Part shown: piece by piece, positions 43,905 through 51,319 of the stretch | Numbering within the stretch: position 1 is the first letter of the stretch | How the letters are laid out: each line of letters starts with the position of its first letter | NCBI GenBank assembly: GCA_017399535.1 | Contig: JAFQBX010000015.1 | Location: forward strand, 1-51,319 | Direction: 5' to 3' | DNA length: 51,319 bases | Source: Clostridia bacterium | GTDB taxonomy: Bacteria; Bacillota; Clostridia; Oscillospirales; Acutalibacteraceae | The notes under the pieces: model-generated | What the model saw: only the letters and a program-made list of their open reading frames with translations | Databases searched by the model: none | Told to the model about the DNA's origin: nothing | Translations under genes and position numbers: made by a program

Positions 43905-43905
43905 C

Positions 43906-43934
43906 TTGAAAAAAGTAAAATAATGTGGTATTTT
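43906..43934 (+). promoter_or_regulatory. Promoter of the DtxR-family regulator
   Basis: TTGAAA (43906-43911), a 17-nt spacer, then TATTTT (43929-43934). It overlaps the malQ end by nothing but lies only 2 bp after its stop. Confidence 0.6.
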
Positions 43935-43967
43935 ATTTAGAGAATCGATAAAAAAGGAGGTCTTAAT

Positions 43968-44330
43968 ATGCATTTACAGGAATCAGGCGAAATGTATCTT
44001 GAGACCATCTTGGTTTTATCAAAAAAGATTGGCAATGTCCGCTCGATTGACATTTGCGAATACATGGGCTTTTCAAAGCCGAGCGTCAGCCGCGCAATCA
44101 GCTTGTTAAAAAGTGGCGGCTACGTAACCGCAAATAGCGACGGACACCTTTCTCTTACCGAAGAAGGATATTCAGTAGCGTACAAAATTTATGAGCGTCA
44201 TAATGTTTTGACCGAGTTTCTTATTCGCCTCGGCGTGAATAAAGAAACTGCATCCGAGGATGCTTGTAAAATGGAACACGACATAAGCGATGAATCTCTT
44301 TCGGCGATAAAGCGATTTATCGAAAAATAA
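43968..44330 (+). CDS. DtxR/MntR-family metal-dependent regulator
   Basis: 120 aa. An N-terminal winged helix-turn-helix (SGEMYLETILVLSKK, then SIDICEYMGFSKPSVSRAI, in parts) is followed by the dimerisation region EEGYSVAYKIYERHNVLTEFL. The next helix, ASEDACKMEHDIS, carries the Glu, Cys and His/Asp ligand positions of MntR-like proteins. It lacks the SH3-like third domain, as does MntR. It is expected to repress metal uptake genes when Mn or Fe is bound. AAAGGAGG lies upstream. Its targets cannot be told here. Confidence 0.85.
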   Translation: MHLQESGEMYLETILVLSKKIGNVRSIDICEYMGFSKPSVSRAISLLKSGGYVTANSDGHLSLTEEGYSVAYKIYERHNVLTEFLIRLGVNKETASEDACKMEHDISDESLSAIKRFIEK

Positions 44331-44351
44331 TTTTACATATCGGGGGACATT

Positions 44352-44828
44352 ATGAAGAAAACAGTTGCAATTATGTTGGCAGTAATTTGCTTGATGGGTG
44401 CGCTTTGCTCATGCTCGGGCGACGACACCGATTTAGCTTCCAGCCAGATTATCTTAAAGGACGAGGATGGCGAGGTCATCGCCGATACCAATAACGGCGA
44501 TAAGGTTGAAATTGATAACGAGACCGGCGAAATCACCATCACCGACAAGGACGGCAACGAAACCGTAATCGATACTAATAAAAATCCGACAACCGTTATT
44601 CAGGGTAGCGGCGATAAGGAAACTTCATCGCAAATAAAAGGACCGTTTGAGTCGTCATCGAGTAACGACAGCTCGTCAAATTCGTCAAACGTTACCTCGT
44701 CAACCAGCTCCGAAAGCAGTACACCGAGCGCTGATGAAGGTGCAAGTTCAACAACTCCGAGTGACTCGGCTTCATCCGGAACACAGACCGTAATCGACGG
44801 AATCGAAACGGCTGAGGACTGGCTGTAA
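44352..44828 (+). CDS. Ser-rich lipoprotein of unknown function
   Basis: 158 aa. The signal peptide ends in a Cys-rich ALCSC, giving a probable lipid anchor at residue 21. Residues 33-75 are a strip of short acidic turns (DEDGEVIADTNNGDK, DNETGEITITDKDGNE). The rest is a flexible Ser/Thr/Asp-rich tail (SSSSNDSSSNSS, TPSADEGASST) ending AEDWL. I recognise no domain. Surface spacer or low-complexity exported protein. It is 21 bp downstream of the DtxR-type regulator, so they may share a transcript. Confidence 0.72.
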   Translation: MKKTVAIMLAVICLMGALCSCSGDDTDLASSQIILKDEDGEVIADTNNGDKVEIDNETGEITITDKDGNETVIDTNKNPTTVIQGSGDKETSSQIKGPFESSSSNDSSSNSSNVTSSTSSESSTPSADEGASSTTPSDSASSGTQTVIDGIETAEDWL

Positions 44829-44847
44829 TAATTTGAAATGATGAATA

Positions 44848-45208
44848 AAAAAGCGTGGTTAGGGAGACACTTCGTAAAGAAGTTTCTCCCTACTTCTTTT
44901 TTATAATAAATTTGACACTTATCTGTTGAAAGTGTCATAGTGGGTTACGTACTTTGAAATGATACCCATCTCAAAGATAAATGTAATGAGTGATATTGTG
45001 AGACAGGTCTCACAGTTTTATTTTGCCTTACGGCAAAGTGATATTGAAACTTGCAGTTTCAGTGATATTATATTCGCTCTTAAAACTCGCGAAGCGAATA
45101 TAACTTGGGCTAAGCCCAAATATAACTGCGTAGCAATATAACTCGCCTTTGGCGAATATAACTGAGGCGCACTTCCTTACAGAGTGCGCCTCTAATTCCA
45201 CGCTTTTT
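44848..45208. repeat. Hairpin-array element B, bounded by an 11-bp inverted repeat
   Basis: It has the same plan as the element at 36398. The ends are AAAAAGCGTGG (44848) and CCACGCTTTTT (45198). Left spacers read AGTGATATT (44989, 45037, 45061; AGTTTTATT at 45014). Right spacers read AATATAACT (45097, 45119, 45135, 45155). The hairpins between them have unrelated sequences, such as GTGAG/CTCAC, TTGCC/GGCAA, GAAACT/AGTTTC, TGGGCT/AGCCCA and GAGGCGCACT/AGAGTGCGCCTC. Upstream in the element are further stems (GGGAGACACTTC with GAAGTTTCTCCC; TGACACTT with AAAGTGTCA). It again fills a convergent gap, from 20 bp past one stop to the other stop. Confidence 0.85.
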
Positions 45209-45407
45209 ATTTTGCGATATTGGTGTTTTCGGTGTAGGGGACGAATTTGATAATCTTAGCTTTTGCTGACTTGCGCCTTTTTTGCTTGTGTCGCTGAATA
45301 ATCCTTTCCTCAAATGCAACAAGCTTGTCCTCGAAAATAAACCCGATAATAAGCAGGATAATCATAAGCCCTTCAAAAAGTGTGTGTAAAATCTGTCCGT
45401 TTGTCAT
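45207..45407 (-). CDS. Small single-helix membrane protein
   Basis: 66 aa. One membrane segment (about residues 8-25, LFEGLMIILLIIGFIFE) is followed by a strongly basic tail (HKQKRRKSAKAK). AGGAGGAAATAAAA precedes the ATG, a strong ribosome site, which supports it as a real gene. No family is recognised. It is alone on the minus strand between element B and valS. Confidence 0.6.
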   Translation of the reverse strand: MTNGQILHTLFEGLMIILLIIGFIFEDKLVAFEERIIQRHKQKRRKSAKAKIIKFVPYTENTNIAK

Positions 45408-45534
45408 TTTTATTTCCTCCTGATTTCTTTTGTTCGTTGATTATAGTTTATCAAAGGGGTTGTACCATTATTGGTACTATTTTCGCCGCTTTTCAAACTC
45501 TTATAAAAGAATATGCAGAAGAATCATAAAATAT

Positions 45535-45563
45535 TTGACAAAAATTGAATAAATAGATAGAAT
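45535..45563 (+). promoter_or_regulatory. Promoter of valS-folC
   Basis: TTGACA (45535-45540), a 17-nt spacer, then TAGAAT (45558-45563). The leader to the start codon is only about 27 nt, so there is no room for a T-box. Confidence 0.75.
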
Positions 45564-45596
45564 AATATTTATATGGAATCTGCGAGGAGGATTTAC

Positions 45597-48221
45597 ATGA
45601 GCAGAGAATTAGCAAAAACATACGATCCCCAATCGGTAGAGGACCGACTTTATAAATTTTGGGTAGATGGTGGATTTTTCCATGCCGAGATTGATCCCGA
45701 AAAGGAACCCTACACCATAGTTATACCCCCGCCCAATATTACCGGTCAGCTTCACATGGGACATGCCCTTGACAATACACTTCAGGATATTCTCATCCGT
45801 TTCAGAAGAATGCAGGGCAGAGCGACCCTTTGGCTTCCCGGTACCGACCATGCTTCAATCGCTACTGAGGCAAAGATTGTTGCATCTATGGCCGAGGAGG
45901 GCTTAAAGAAGGAGGATCTCGGACGAGAGAAATTCCTTGAACGTGCTTGGGATTGGAAACGCACCTACGGCGGTAGAATTGTCGAGCAGCTTAAAAAGCT
46001 CGGTTCATCCTGCGACTGGGATAGAGAAAGATTCACCCTCGACGAAGGATGTAACAAGGCGGTAAACGAGGTATTTGTTCGCCTTTACGAAAAGGGACTT
46101 ATTTATCGCGGAGAAAAGATTATCAACTGGTGTCCGACCTGCCTCACCTCAATTTCCGAAGCGGAGGTTGAGTACGAGGACCAAGCAGGACATTTCTGGC
46201 ACGTACGTTATCCCTTTGCCGACGGAAGCGGATATATGAATATTGCCACCACTCGTCCCGAAACCTTGCTCGGCGATACAGCCCTTGCCGTAAACCCGAA
46301 TGACGAAAGATACAAGGACGTAGTGGGTAAGACTGTTATTTTGCCGCTGGTTAAGCGCGAAATCCCCGTTATTGCCGACGACTATGTCGAAATGGATTTC
46401 GGTACCGGCGTTGTAAAGATTACACCTGCCCACGACCCGAATGACTTCGAAGTAGGACTCCGTCATAATCTGCCGGTTATCAATGTAATGACCGACGATG
46501 CAAAGATTACCGACGAATATCCCAAGTATGCCGGAATGGATAGATACGAGGCACGAAAGGCGATTGTCGCCGACCTCGAAGCCGAAGGCGCACTGATAAA
46601 GGTCGAGGACTATTCGCATAACGTTGGCGCTTGCTACCGTTGCCATACCACAGTTGAGCCACGCGTATCAAAGCAGTGGTTTGTAAAAATGGAACCCCTC
46701 GCAAAGCCCGCTATTAAAGCAGTTCGCGACGGCGAGGTAAAGTTTATTCCCGAGCGATTTGATAAGATTTATTATAATTGGATGGAGAATATCAAGGACT
46801 GGTGTATTTCGCGTCAGCTTTGGTGGGGACATCGTATTCCTGCGTGGTACTGTGCCGATTGCGGCGAAACCATCGTAGCGAAGGAAGAACCCACCGTTTG
46901 TTCAAAGTGCGGTTGCACCCATCTTGACAGGGACGAGGATACACTCGATACCTGGTTCTCGTCTGCGCTTTGGCCCTTCTCAACTCTTGGTTGGCCCGAA
47001 AGCACCGAGGATTTAAAATATTTCTATCCTACAAATACACTCGTTACAGGATACGATATTATCTTCTTCTGGGTAGCTCGAATGATTTTCTCCGCCCTCG
47101 AATACACGGGCGAGGTTCCTTTCGATACCGTACTCATTCACGGCATTGTTCGTGATGCCCAGGGACGAAAGATGTCAAAATCGCTTGGAAACGGCGTTGA
47201 CCCCCTCCTCGAGATTGAAAAGTATGGTGCCGATGCGCTTCGTTTCTCTCTCGCGACAGGAAACAGCCCCGGCAACGATATGCGCTACATTCCCGAAAAG
47301 GTTGAATCATCGCGCAACTTTGCCAACAAGCTGTGGAATGCATCACGCTTTATCCTCATGAATCTCCCCGAGGACCAAAAAGCACCCTATTTACCCGACG
47401 ACCTTTCGTTAGAGGATAAGTGGGTATTGTCAAAGTACAATAATCTCGTCAAGGACGTAACAGAAAATCTCGACAAGTTCGAAATCGGCGTAGCGGTACA
47501 GAAACTTTACGATTTCATTTGGGATATTTTTTGCGACTGGTACATTGAACTGTCAAAGGTTCGCCTCAATTCCGAGGACAAAAAAGCAGCCGATACCGCT
47601 CGTGCAGTTCTCGTTTATGTCATGACAGGAATGTTGCAGCTGCTTCATCCCTTTATGCCCTTTATTACCGAAGAAATTTGGCAGTCACTCCCTCACGAAG
47701 GCGACAGCATTATGATTTCAAAGTGGCCTGAATACAGCAAGGATCTCGAATTCACCGCTGAGGAAGCCGAATTTGAACGAATTGTAAAGGGTATCCGCGC
47801 CATTCGTGTTCGCCGTAACGAGATGAACGTACCCCCGTCACGAAAGGCAAAGGTTATCATCGAAAGCGGCTACGGCGATACATTTGAATCGTGTGCAGTA
47901 TTCTTCAAGCGTCTGGCTTACGCCTCCGAGGTCGAGATAAACGTAGCTAACGTTGACCCGTCAGCAGTTACAATCATCACCGACGATGCAAAGATTTATA
48001 TGCCGCTTGGAGACCTTATTGATTTCGAGGCCGAGAGAGCCCGTCTGAATAAGGAAAGAGACGCGGTATTAAAGGACATCCAGTTTGTCGAAAACAAGCT
48101 GAACAATCCCGGCTTTATCAGCAAGGCACCCGAAAAGGTTGTAGCCGAGCAGAGAAAGAATCTCGAAGTATATAAAGAAAAGCTATCAATGGTCGAAGAA
48201 AGGCTGAAAGCGTTACAATGA
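45597..48221 (+). CDS. valS: Valyl-tRNA synthetase
   Basis: 874 aa from ATG 45597 ([12 protein letters not shown]), preceded by AGGAGG. ATG 45573 in frame has no site. Class I synthetase with HMGH in [16 protein letters not shown] and KMSKS in [14 protein letters not shown]. The editing domain (about 200-350) carries [12 protein letters not shown]. Four Cys (CADCGE, CSKCGC) make a zinc knuckle. The C-terminal coiled coil after residue 810 ([19 protein letters not shown] in parts) clamps tRNA. It overlaps folC by ATGA. Unlike the VOR operon it carries no T-box. Confidence 0.96.
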   Translation: MSRELAKTYDPQSVEDRLYKFWVDGGFFHAEIDPEKEPYTIVIPPPNITGQLHMGHALDNTLQDILIRFRRMQGRATLWLPGTDHASIATEAKIVASMAEEGLKKEDLGREKFLERAWDWKRTYGGRIVEQLKKLGSSCDWDRERFTLDEGCNKAVNEVFVRLYEKGLIYRGEKIINWCPTCLTSISEAEVEYEDQAGHFWHVRYPFADGSGYMNIATTRPETLLGDTALAVNPNDERYKDVVGKTVILPLVKREIPVIADDYVEMDFGTGVVKITPAHDPNDFEVGLRHNLPVINVMTDDAKITDEYPKYAGMDRYEARKAIVADLEAEGALIKVEDYSHNVGACYRCHTTVEPRVSKQWFVKMEPLAKPAIKAVRDGEVKFIPERFDKIYYNWMENIKDWCISRQLWWGHRIPAWYCADCGETIVAKEEPTVCSKCGCTHLDRDEDTLDTWFSSALWPFSTLGWPESTEDLKYFYPTNTLVTGYDIIFFWVARMIFSALEYTGEVPFDTVLIHGIVRDAQGRKMSKSLGNGVDPLLEIEKYGADALRFSLATGNSPGNDMRYIPEKVESSRNFANKLWNASRFILMNLPEDQKAPYLPDDLSLEDKWVLSKYNNLVKDVTENLDKFEIGVAVQKLYDFIWDIFCDWYIELSKVRLNSEDKKAADTARAVLVYVMTGMLQLLHPFMPFITEEIWQSLPHEGDSIMISKWPEYSKDLEFTAEEAEFERIVKGIRAIRVRRNEMNVPPSRKAKVIIESGYGDTFESCAVFFKRLAYASEVEINVANVDPSAVTIITDDAKIYMPLGDLIDFEAERARLNKERDAVLKDIQFVENKLNNPGFISKAPEKVVAEQRKNLEVYKEKLSMVEERLKALQ

Positions 48222-49480
48222 ATTATAGGGAAGCGCTGAGCTTCGTGCATTCAAGGCAGAAATTCGGCAGCCGTCCCGGTTTGGATAGCATCAGGCGCAT
48301 AACCGAGCTGTGTAATAATCCACAGCGGGATATGCGCTTTATCCATATCGCAGGGACCAACGGAAAGGGCTCCGTCAGCACAATGCTCAGTAATATTTTA
48401 ATCGAGTCGAATAAAAAAACAGGTCTCTACATATCTCCTTACGTAATCGATTTTCGCGAACGAATCCAGATAAACGGCGAAATGATTTCAAAGGCGGATT
48501 TTGCGCGGATAATAACCTTTTTAGCGCCGCTGGTTGAAAGAATTGACAGCGAAGGACTCACTGTAACCGAATTTGAGTTAATCACCTGCGCTGCCTTTAT
48601 CTATTTTAAGGAAAAGGGTTGTGATTTCGCCGTACTCGAAGTGGGCATGGGCGGTCGTCTTGATGCGACTAATATAATCGAGTCGCCCGAGGTTTCGGTC
48701 ATTACACGCATCGACCTCGACCATACCGCCGTGCTTGGTGATACCGTGTCGCAAATAGCGGCTGAAAAATGCGGAATTATTAAAAAAAGCACACCGACAG
48801 TTATGTATCCCGACCAGTATAAAGAAGCGGCAGATGTTGTTTCAAAAACGGCTCGGCTTAATGGTAGTGAGCTTGTTATCCCGTCAACCGATTTTGCGTA
48901 TGAGGATAATGGCATTTGCGGCAGTAGTATCAATTATAAAGGAATGGAGTTTAATCTCCGCCTTATCGGCGCTCATCAGCGACTCAATGCCGCAACCGCC
49001 ATCGAAGCAGCGCTCAAAATCGGCATTTCGCCTGATATAATTGTCAGCGGAATTGAAAAGACACTTTTTGCCGCCCGAATGGAGCTTATTTGCGATAATC
49101 CCGTCGTGTTGCTTGACGGCGCACATAACCCGAATGGAGCAAAGGCACTTTCATCGGCATTAAAGGATATTTTCGGGGACAAAAAGGTTGTAGCCGTAAT
49201 GGGAATGCTCGCTGACAAGGACGTTGACGAAACCCTTGGTATTCTCGCACCCTGCTTTTCGGATATAATCACGTTAAAGGTGCCGAATCCCCGTACAATG
49301 ACGGCGTCCAAGCTTAAAAAGGTCGCGCAGAAATATTGTCCGTCGGTCAGCGTTGCCGAATCATATAGCTGCGCAATAGCCCTTTCGCGCTCGATAGCAG
49401 GGGATAATCCCGTTGTCGTTTGCGGTTCGCTCTATCTCGCGTCGGCAATTCGACCAAAGCTTATTGAATTTTACAAATAA
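48218..49480 (+). CDS. folC: Folylpolyglutamate synthase / dihydrofolate synthase
   Basis: 420 aa. The ATP loop is [15 protein letters not shown] near residue 43. The Mur-ligase motifs that follow are [28 protein letters not shown] and [13 protein letters not shown]. It adds glutamates to folates (and may add the first Glu to dihydropteroate), keeping C1 folates in the cell. Its ATG overlaps the valS stop, a common valS-folC pairing in Firmicutes. It joins the folate theme of fhs and glyA. Confidence 0.95.
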   Translation: MNYREALSFVHSRQKFGSRPGLDSIRRITELCNNPQRDMRFIHIAGTNGKGSVSTMLSNILIESNKKTGLYISPYVIDFRERIQINGEMISKADFARIITFLAPLVERIDSEGLTVTEFELITCAAFIYFKEKGCDFAVLEVGMGGRLDATNIIESPEVSVITRIDLDHTAVLGDTVSQIAAEKCGIIKKSTPTVMYPDQYKEAADVVSKTARLNGSELVIPSTDFAYEDNGICGSSINYKGMEFNLRLIGAHQRLNAATAIEAALKIGISPDIIVSGIEKTLFAARMELICDNPVVLLDGAHNPNGAKALSSALKDIFGDKKVVAVMGMLADKDVDETLGILAPCFSDIITLKVPNPRTMTASKLKKVAQKYCPSVSVAESYSCAIALSRSIAGDNPVVVCGSLYLASAIRPKLIEFYK

Positions 49481-49517
49481 ATACAGAATTAGCCGACACG
49501 CTTTTCTATAATAAAAT

Positions 49518-49555
49518 ACCCGTTTCCTTATATATTAAGGTAACGGGTGTTTTAT
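49518..49555 (+). terminator. Hairpin terminator after folC
   Basis: ACCCGTT-t-CCTT-loop-AAGG-t-AACGGGT followed by GTTTTATT. It lies 30 bp before spoIIAA, so that operon either starts within this region or relies on read-through. A sigma-H-like pair (TTGAATT, 14 nt, AGAATT) occurs at 49463-49490 but is weak. Confidence 0.7.
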
Positions 49556-49586
49556 TATGCCCATTTTAAACAAAGGAAGTGTAAAA

Positions 49587-49922
49587 ATGGCTGTAAATAT
49601 CGACGTAACGGGAGAGGTTGTAACCGCGCGACTTGACGGCGAACTCGATCATCACGCGGCGGCATCCATCCGTGAGGAAATTGATAAATCAATCGACGCC
49701 AACCGACCGACGCTTGTGATAATTGACTTTCGCGATTTGACCTTTATGGACTCGTCGGGAATAGGACTTGTAATGGGTCGGTATAAAAAAACGCGCGAAA
49801 TCGGTGCAGAGCTTCATATCACAAACACGTCACCGCAAATATATAAGGTAATGCGACTTTCGGGACTTGAACGACTGGCCGTAATCGACAGAGGAGGATA
49901 TAAAAATGAAACCGATAAATGA
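49587..49922 (+). CDS. spoIIAA: Anti-sigma F factor antagonist SpoIIAA
   Basis: 111 aa from ATG 49587 (MAVNIDVTGEVV), with AAAGGAAG upstream. ATG 49557 lies in the terminator. STAS domain with the phosphorylated serine in FMDSSGIGLVMGRYK. When unphosphorylated it binds SpoIIAB and frees sigma F in the forespore. The overlapping order spoIIAA-AB-sigF is that of Bacillus and Clostridium, so the organism makes, or recently made, spores. Confidence 0.95.
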   Translation: MAVNIDVTGEVVTARLDGELDHHAAASIREEIDKSIDANRPTLVIIDFRDLTFMDSSGIGLVMGRYKKTREIGAELHITNTSPQIYKVMRLSGLERLAVIDRGGYKNETDK

Positions 49923-50349
49923 GGTAAAGATAAATTTGCTTTCTTGCTCGTCCAATGAAGCATTTGCAAGGGTGGCCGTGGCATCCTTTATTGCCCAGCT
50001 TGACCCGACTATTGAGGAAATCAACGACATTAAAACAGCCGTGTCCGAGGCGGTCACAAACTGTATTGTCCACGCTTACAGTGAACGCATCGACACCGTT
50101 TACATAACCGTCAGAATATTCGAGAATCGCCTTGTCAAGATTACCGTTCGCGACCGCGGTTGCGGTATCGAGGACGTAAAAAAAGCCATGGAACCGCTTT
50201 ACACAACCGCAGGCGGCGAAAGAGCAGGACTCGGCTTTGCGGTAATGGGCTCGTTTATGGACAAGCTTAACGTCCGCTCGAAGCTCGGCAAAGGCACCAC
50301 CGTAATTTTGACAAAGCAGCTTTCGTACAGGACTCGAGCAAATGGCTGA
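49906..50349 (+). CDS. spoIIAB: Anti-sigma F factor SpoIIAB (Ser kinase)
   Basis: 147 aa GHKL-type protein. N-box TAVSEAVTNCIVHAY, G1-box VRDRGCGIED and G2-box AGLGFAVM are all present. It binds sigma F and phosphorylates SpoIIAA with ATP. GAGGAGG lies before the ATG. It overlaps spoIIAA by 17 bp and sigF by 8 bp, so the three proteins are made in linked amounts. Confidence 0.95.
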   Translation: MKPINEVKINLLSCSSNEAFARVAVASFIAQLDPTIEEINDIKTAVSEAVTNCIVHAYSERIDTVYITVRIFENRLVKITVRDRGCGIEDVKKAMEPLYTTAGGERAGLGFAVMGSFMDKLNVRSKLGKGTTVILTKQLSYRTRANG

Positions 50350-51013
50350 GCGTAACGACTTAATCACCGATAATCTGGGACTTGTTCATTCCTGCTGCCA
50401 CCGATTTGTCGGCAGGGGAGTTGAATACGACGATTTGTATCAGGCAGGTTGTGTCGGACTCATAAAAGCCGCCGACCGATTCGAAGATGAACGTGGGCTC
50501 TGCTTTTCGACCTATGCCGTTCCTGCAATCCTCGGCGAGATAAAGCGGATTTTTCGCGATGGCGGCGCCGTAAAGGTCAGCCGCTCGTTAAAGGAACTGT
50601 CACTTCGCGTTTCGCGTGAAAGAAATCGCCTTTCGCTGAAAATGGGGCGTGAACCGACCGTAGCCGAGCTTGCCGAAGAAATGGGTGTGGAAGCGGAACA
50701 GATTGCAGAAGCAATTTGTGCGGGTGCTACACCGGTTTCCTTGACTGTAACCGACTCGGAGGAGCAGTCGGAGCTTGACATCGCCTTTGACGAGCGTGAC
50801 AGCATCTATAATCGCGTTATGGTTGACGCGGCTGTGTCCATTCTCGATGAAAGGGACAGGCGCATAATCGAACTGCGTTATTTTAGTGAAAAAACACAGT
50901 CCCAAACAGCAAAACAACTCGGTATGACACAGGTGCAGGTTTCCCGTCGCGAAAAGGCAATATTGTTACAACTGAAAAAATATTTAAACGGAGAAAACAG
51001 GTCTGCCGTATAA
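50342..51013 (+). CDS. sigF: RNA polymerase sigma F factor
   Basis: 223 aa, small sigma-70 of the sporulation group. Region 2 has YDDLYQAGCVGLIKAADRF, in parts YDDLYQAGCVGLI and ADRFEDERG. CFSTYAVPAILGEIKR is the -10 binding helix. Region 3 is EPTVAELAEEMGVEAEQ. Region 4 ends with SQTAKQLGMTQVQVSRREK. It directs early forespore transcription. Sigma G shares such regions, but the spoIIAA-AB context decides for sigma F. The C-terminus runs to the A/T-rich rRNA promoter region. Confidence 0.96.
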   Translation: MAERNDLITDNLGLVHSCCHRFVGRGVEYDDLYQAGCVGLIKAADRFEDERGLCFSTYAVPAILGEIKRIFRDGGAVKVSRSLKELSLRVSRERNRLSLKMGREPTVAELAEEMGVEAEQIAEAICAGATPVSLTVTDSEEQSELDIAFDERDSIYNRVMVDAAVSILDERDRRIIELRYFSEKTQSQTAKQLGMTQVQVSRREKAILLQLKKYLNGENRSAV

Positions 51014-51182
51014 ATATGGTGTATTTTGTCAAATATATATTTATATAATACAATAGATACCCCATTTAAAAGCGTATTCGGTAAATTTATCAACATTTTT
51101 TAAGCAATATGTTAAAAAAGTTTTCGATATTGTCGAAAAAAATGACAAATCAAATAAACCGAAAAAAATATGAAATTTAGTG

Positions 51183-51214
51183 TTGACAATGGGTAGGTGG
51201 TGTGGTATTATAAT
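51183..51214 (+). promoter_or_regulatory. Ribosomal RNA operon promoter
   Basis: TTGACA (51183-51188) is followed by TATTATAAT: 17 nt to TATTAT, or 20 nt to TATAAT (51209-51214). About 100 bp of A/T-rich sequence lies upstream, as in UP elements. The layout repeats that of the 5S promoter at 96-127. Confidence 0.8.
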
Positions 51215-51220
51215 CAGGCG

Positions 51221-51319
51221 CCCGAAAAAAGCGGGTAGCAAAAGGACCTTGAAAATTAAACAACGAGAGACGGACCCAAATAAGATTTTATTTGAGAGTA
51301 TGTACTTTTTAAACAGTAG
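51221..51319 (+). other. Leader of an rRNA operon, gene itself beyond the window
   Basis: A GC hairpin (GCCCG-a6-GCGGGT) is followed by CCTTGAAAATTAAACAACGAGAG, seen as CCTTGAAAATTAAACAA. This block resembles the boxA-like leader of Firmicutes 16S transcripts (CTTTGAAAACTAAACAA). No 16S sequence is present yet. The stretch from 51014 to 51182 holds only A/T-rich promoter-proximal DNA. Confidence 0.65.

Noticed and set aside
44848-45208. Insertion sequence suggested by terminal inverted repeats
   Set aside because: No transposase ORF, the two copies have different terminal repeats, and no target duplication is visible. A passive or folded element fits better.

Overview
The window reads as a piece of the chromosome of a spore-forming, anaerobic, Gram-positive clostridium, most likely of the Ruminococcaceae/Oscillospiraceae type. 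The evidence is a complete spoIIA operon (SpoIIAA, SpoIIAB, sigma F), T-box leaders, a ferredoxin-dependent 2-oxoacid oxidoreductase, acetate kinase, formate-THF ligase, lipoproteins with Gram-positive style lipoboxes, and strong AGGAGG ribosome sites. It is bounded by ribosomal RNA sequence. A 5S gene with its own promoter leaves the window on the left (minus strand), and an rRNA-type promoter and leader leaves it on the right (plus strand).

Layout. 1-8.4 kb (minus strand): orphan cobalamin/iron-type binding lipoprotein, two unknowns, TrkH-TrkA potassium uptake, GH2 glycosidase with a NagD-like phosphatase. 8.5-13 kb (plus): heterodimeric ABC exporter with one degenerate ATP site, and a uridine-kinase-like protein. 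13-14.2 kb is RNA-rich: a probable 6S RNA and a roughly 385-nt transcript built from four tandem copies of a 12-nt core plus a covarying hairpin. 14.3-19.5 kb: two membrane proteins, then guaB and fhs behind a ZTP-type riboswitch. 19.5-30.8 kb is the most striking part. A valine-type T-box leads acyl-CoA synthetase (fused to an XRE-cupin regulator), a ParA-like ATPase, a four-subunit VOR-type oxidoreductase and branched-chain aminotransferase. A leucine-type T-box leads an isopropylmalate-synthase-like protein lacking the metal-binding active site, and a TIM-barrel/acyl-CoA-ligase fusion. 30.8-36.4 kb: glyA, a mutarotase-like protein, tmcAL, ackA, a DUF218 protein. 36.4-45.4 kb: an ECF S component, asnS, a maltodextrin-type ABC importer with malQ, a DtxR/MntR regulator and a Ser-rich lipoprotein. 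Two homologous hairpin-array elements fill two convergent intergenic gaps here. 45.5-51 kb: valS-folC and spoIIA.

How the genes work together. The T-box operons carry every step needed to make branched-chain amino acids from branched-chain short fatty acids: activation to CoA thioesters, reductive carboxylation by VOR, and transamination by IlvE. Control by uncharged Val/Leu tRNA implies a biosynthetic direction. This is the main candidate for an undescribed system. The dead-active-site LeuA homologue, which keeps its LeuA-type regulatory domain, looks like a leucine-sensing partner. guaB, fhs, glyA and folC form a scattered folate/purine theme, with ZTP as the signal for folate shortage.

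Limits. No alignment, folding or database search was run. All family calls come from motif recognition. Specifier codons and RNA structures were worked out by hand pairing.
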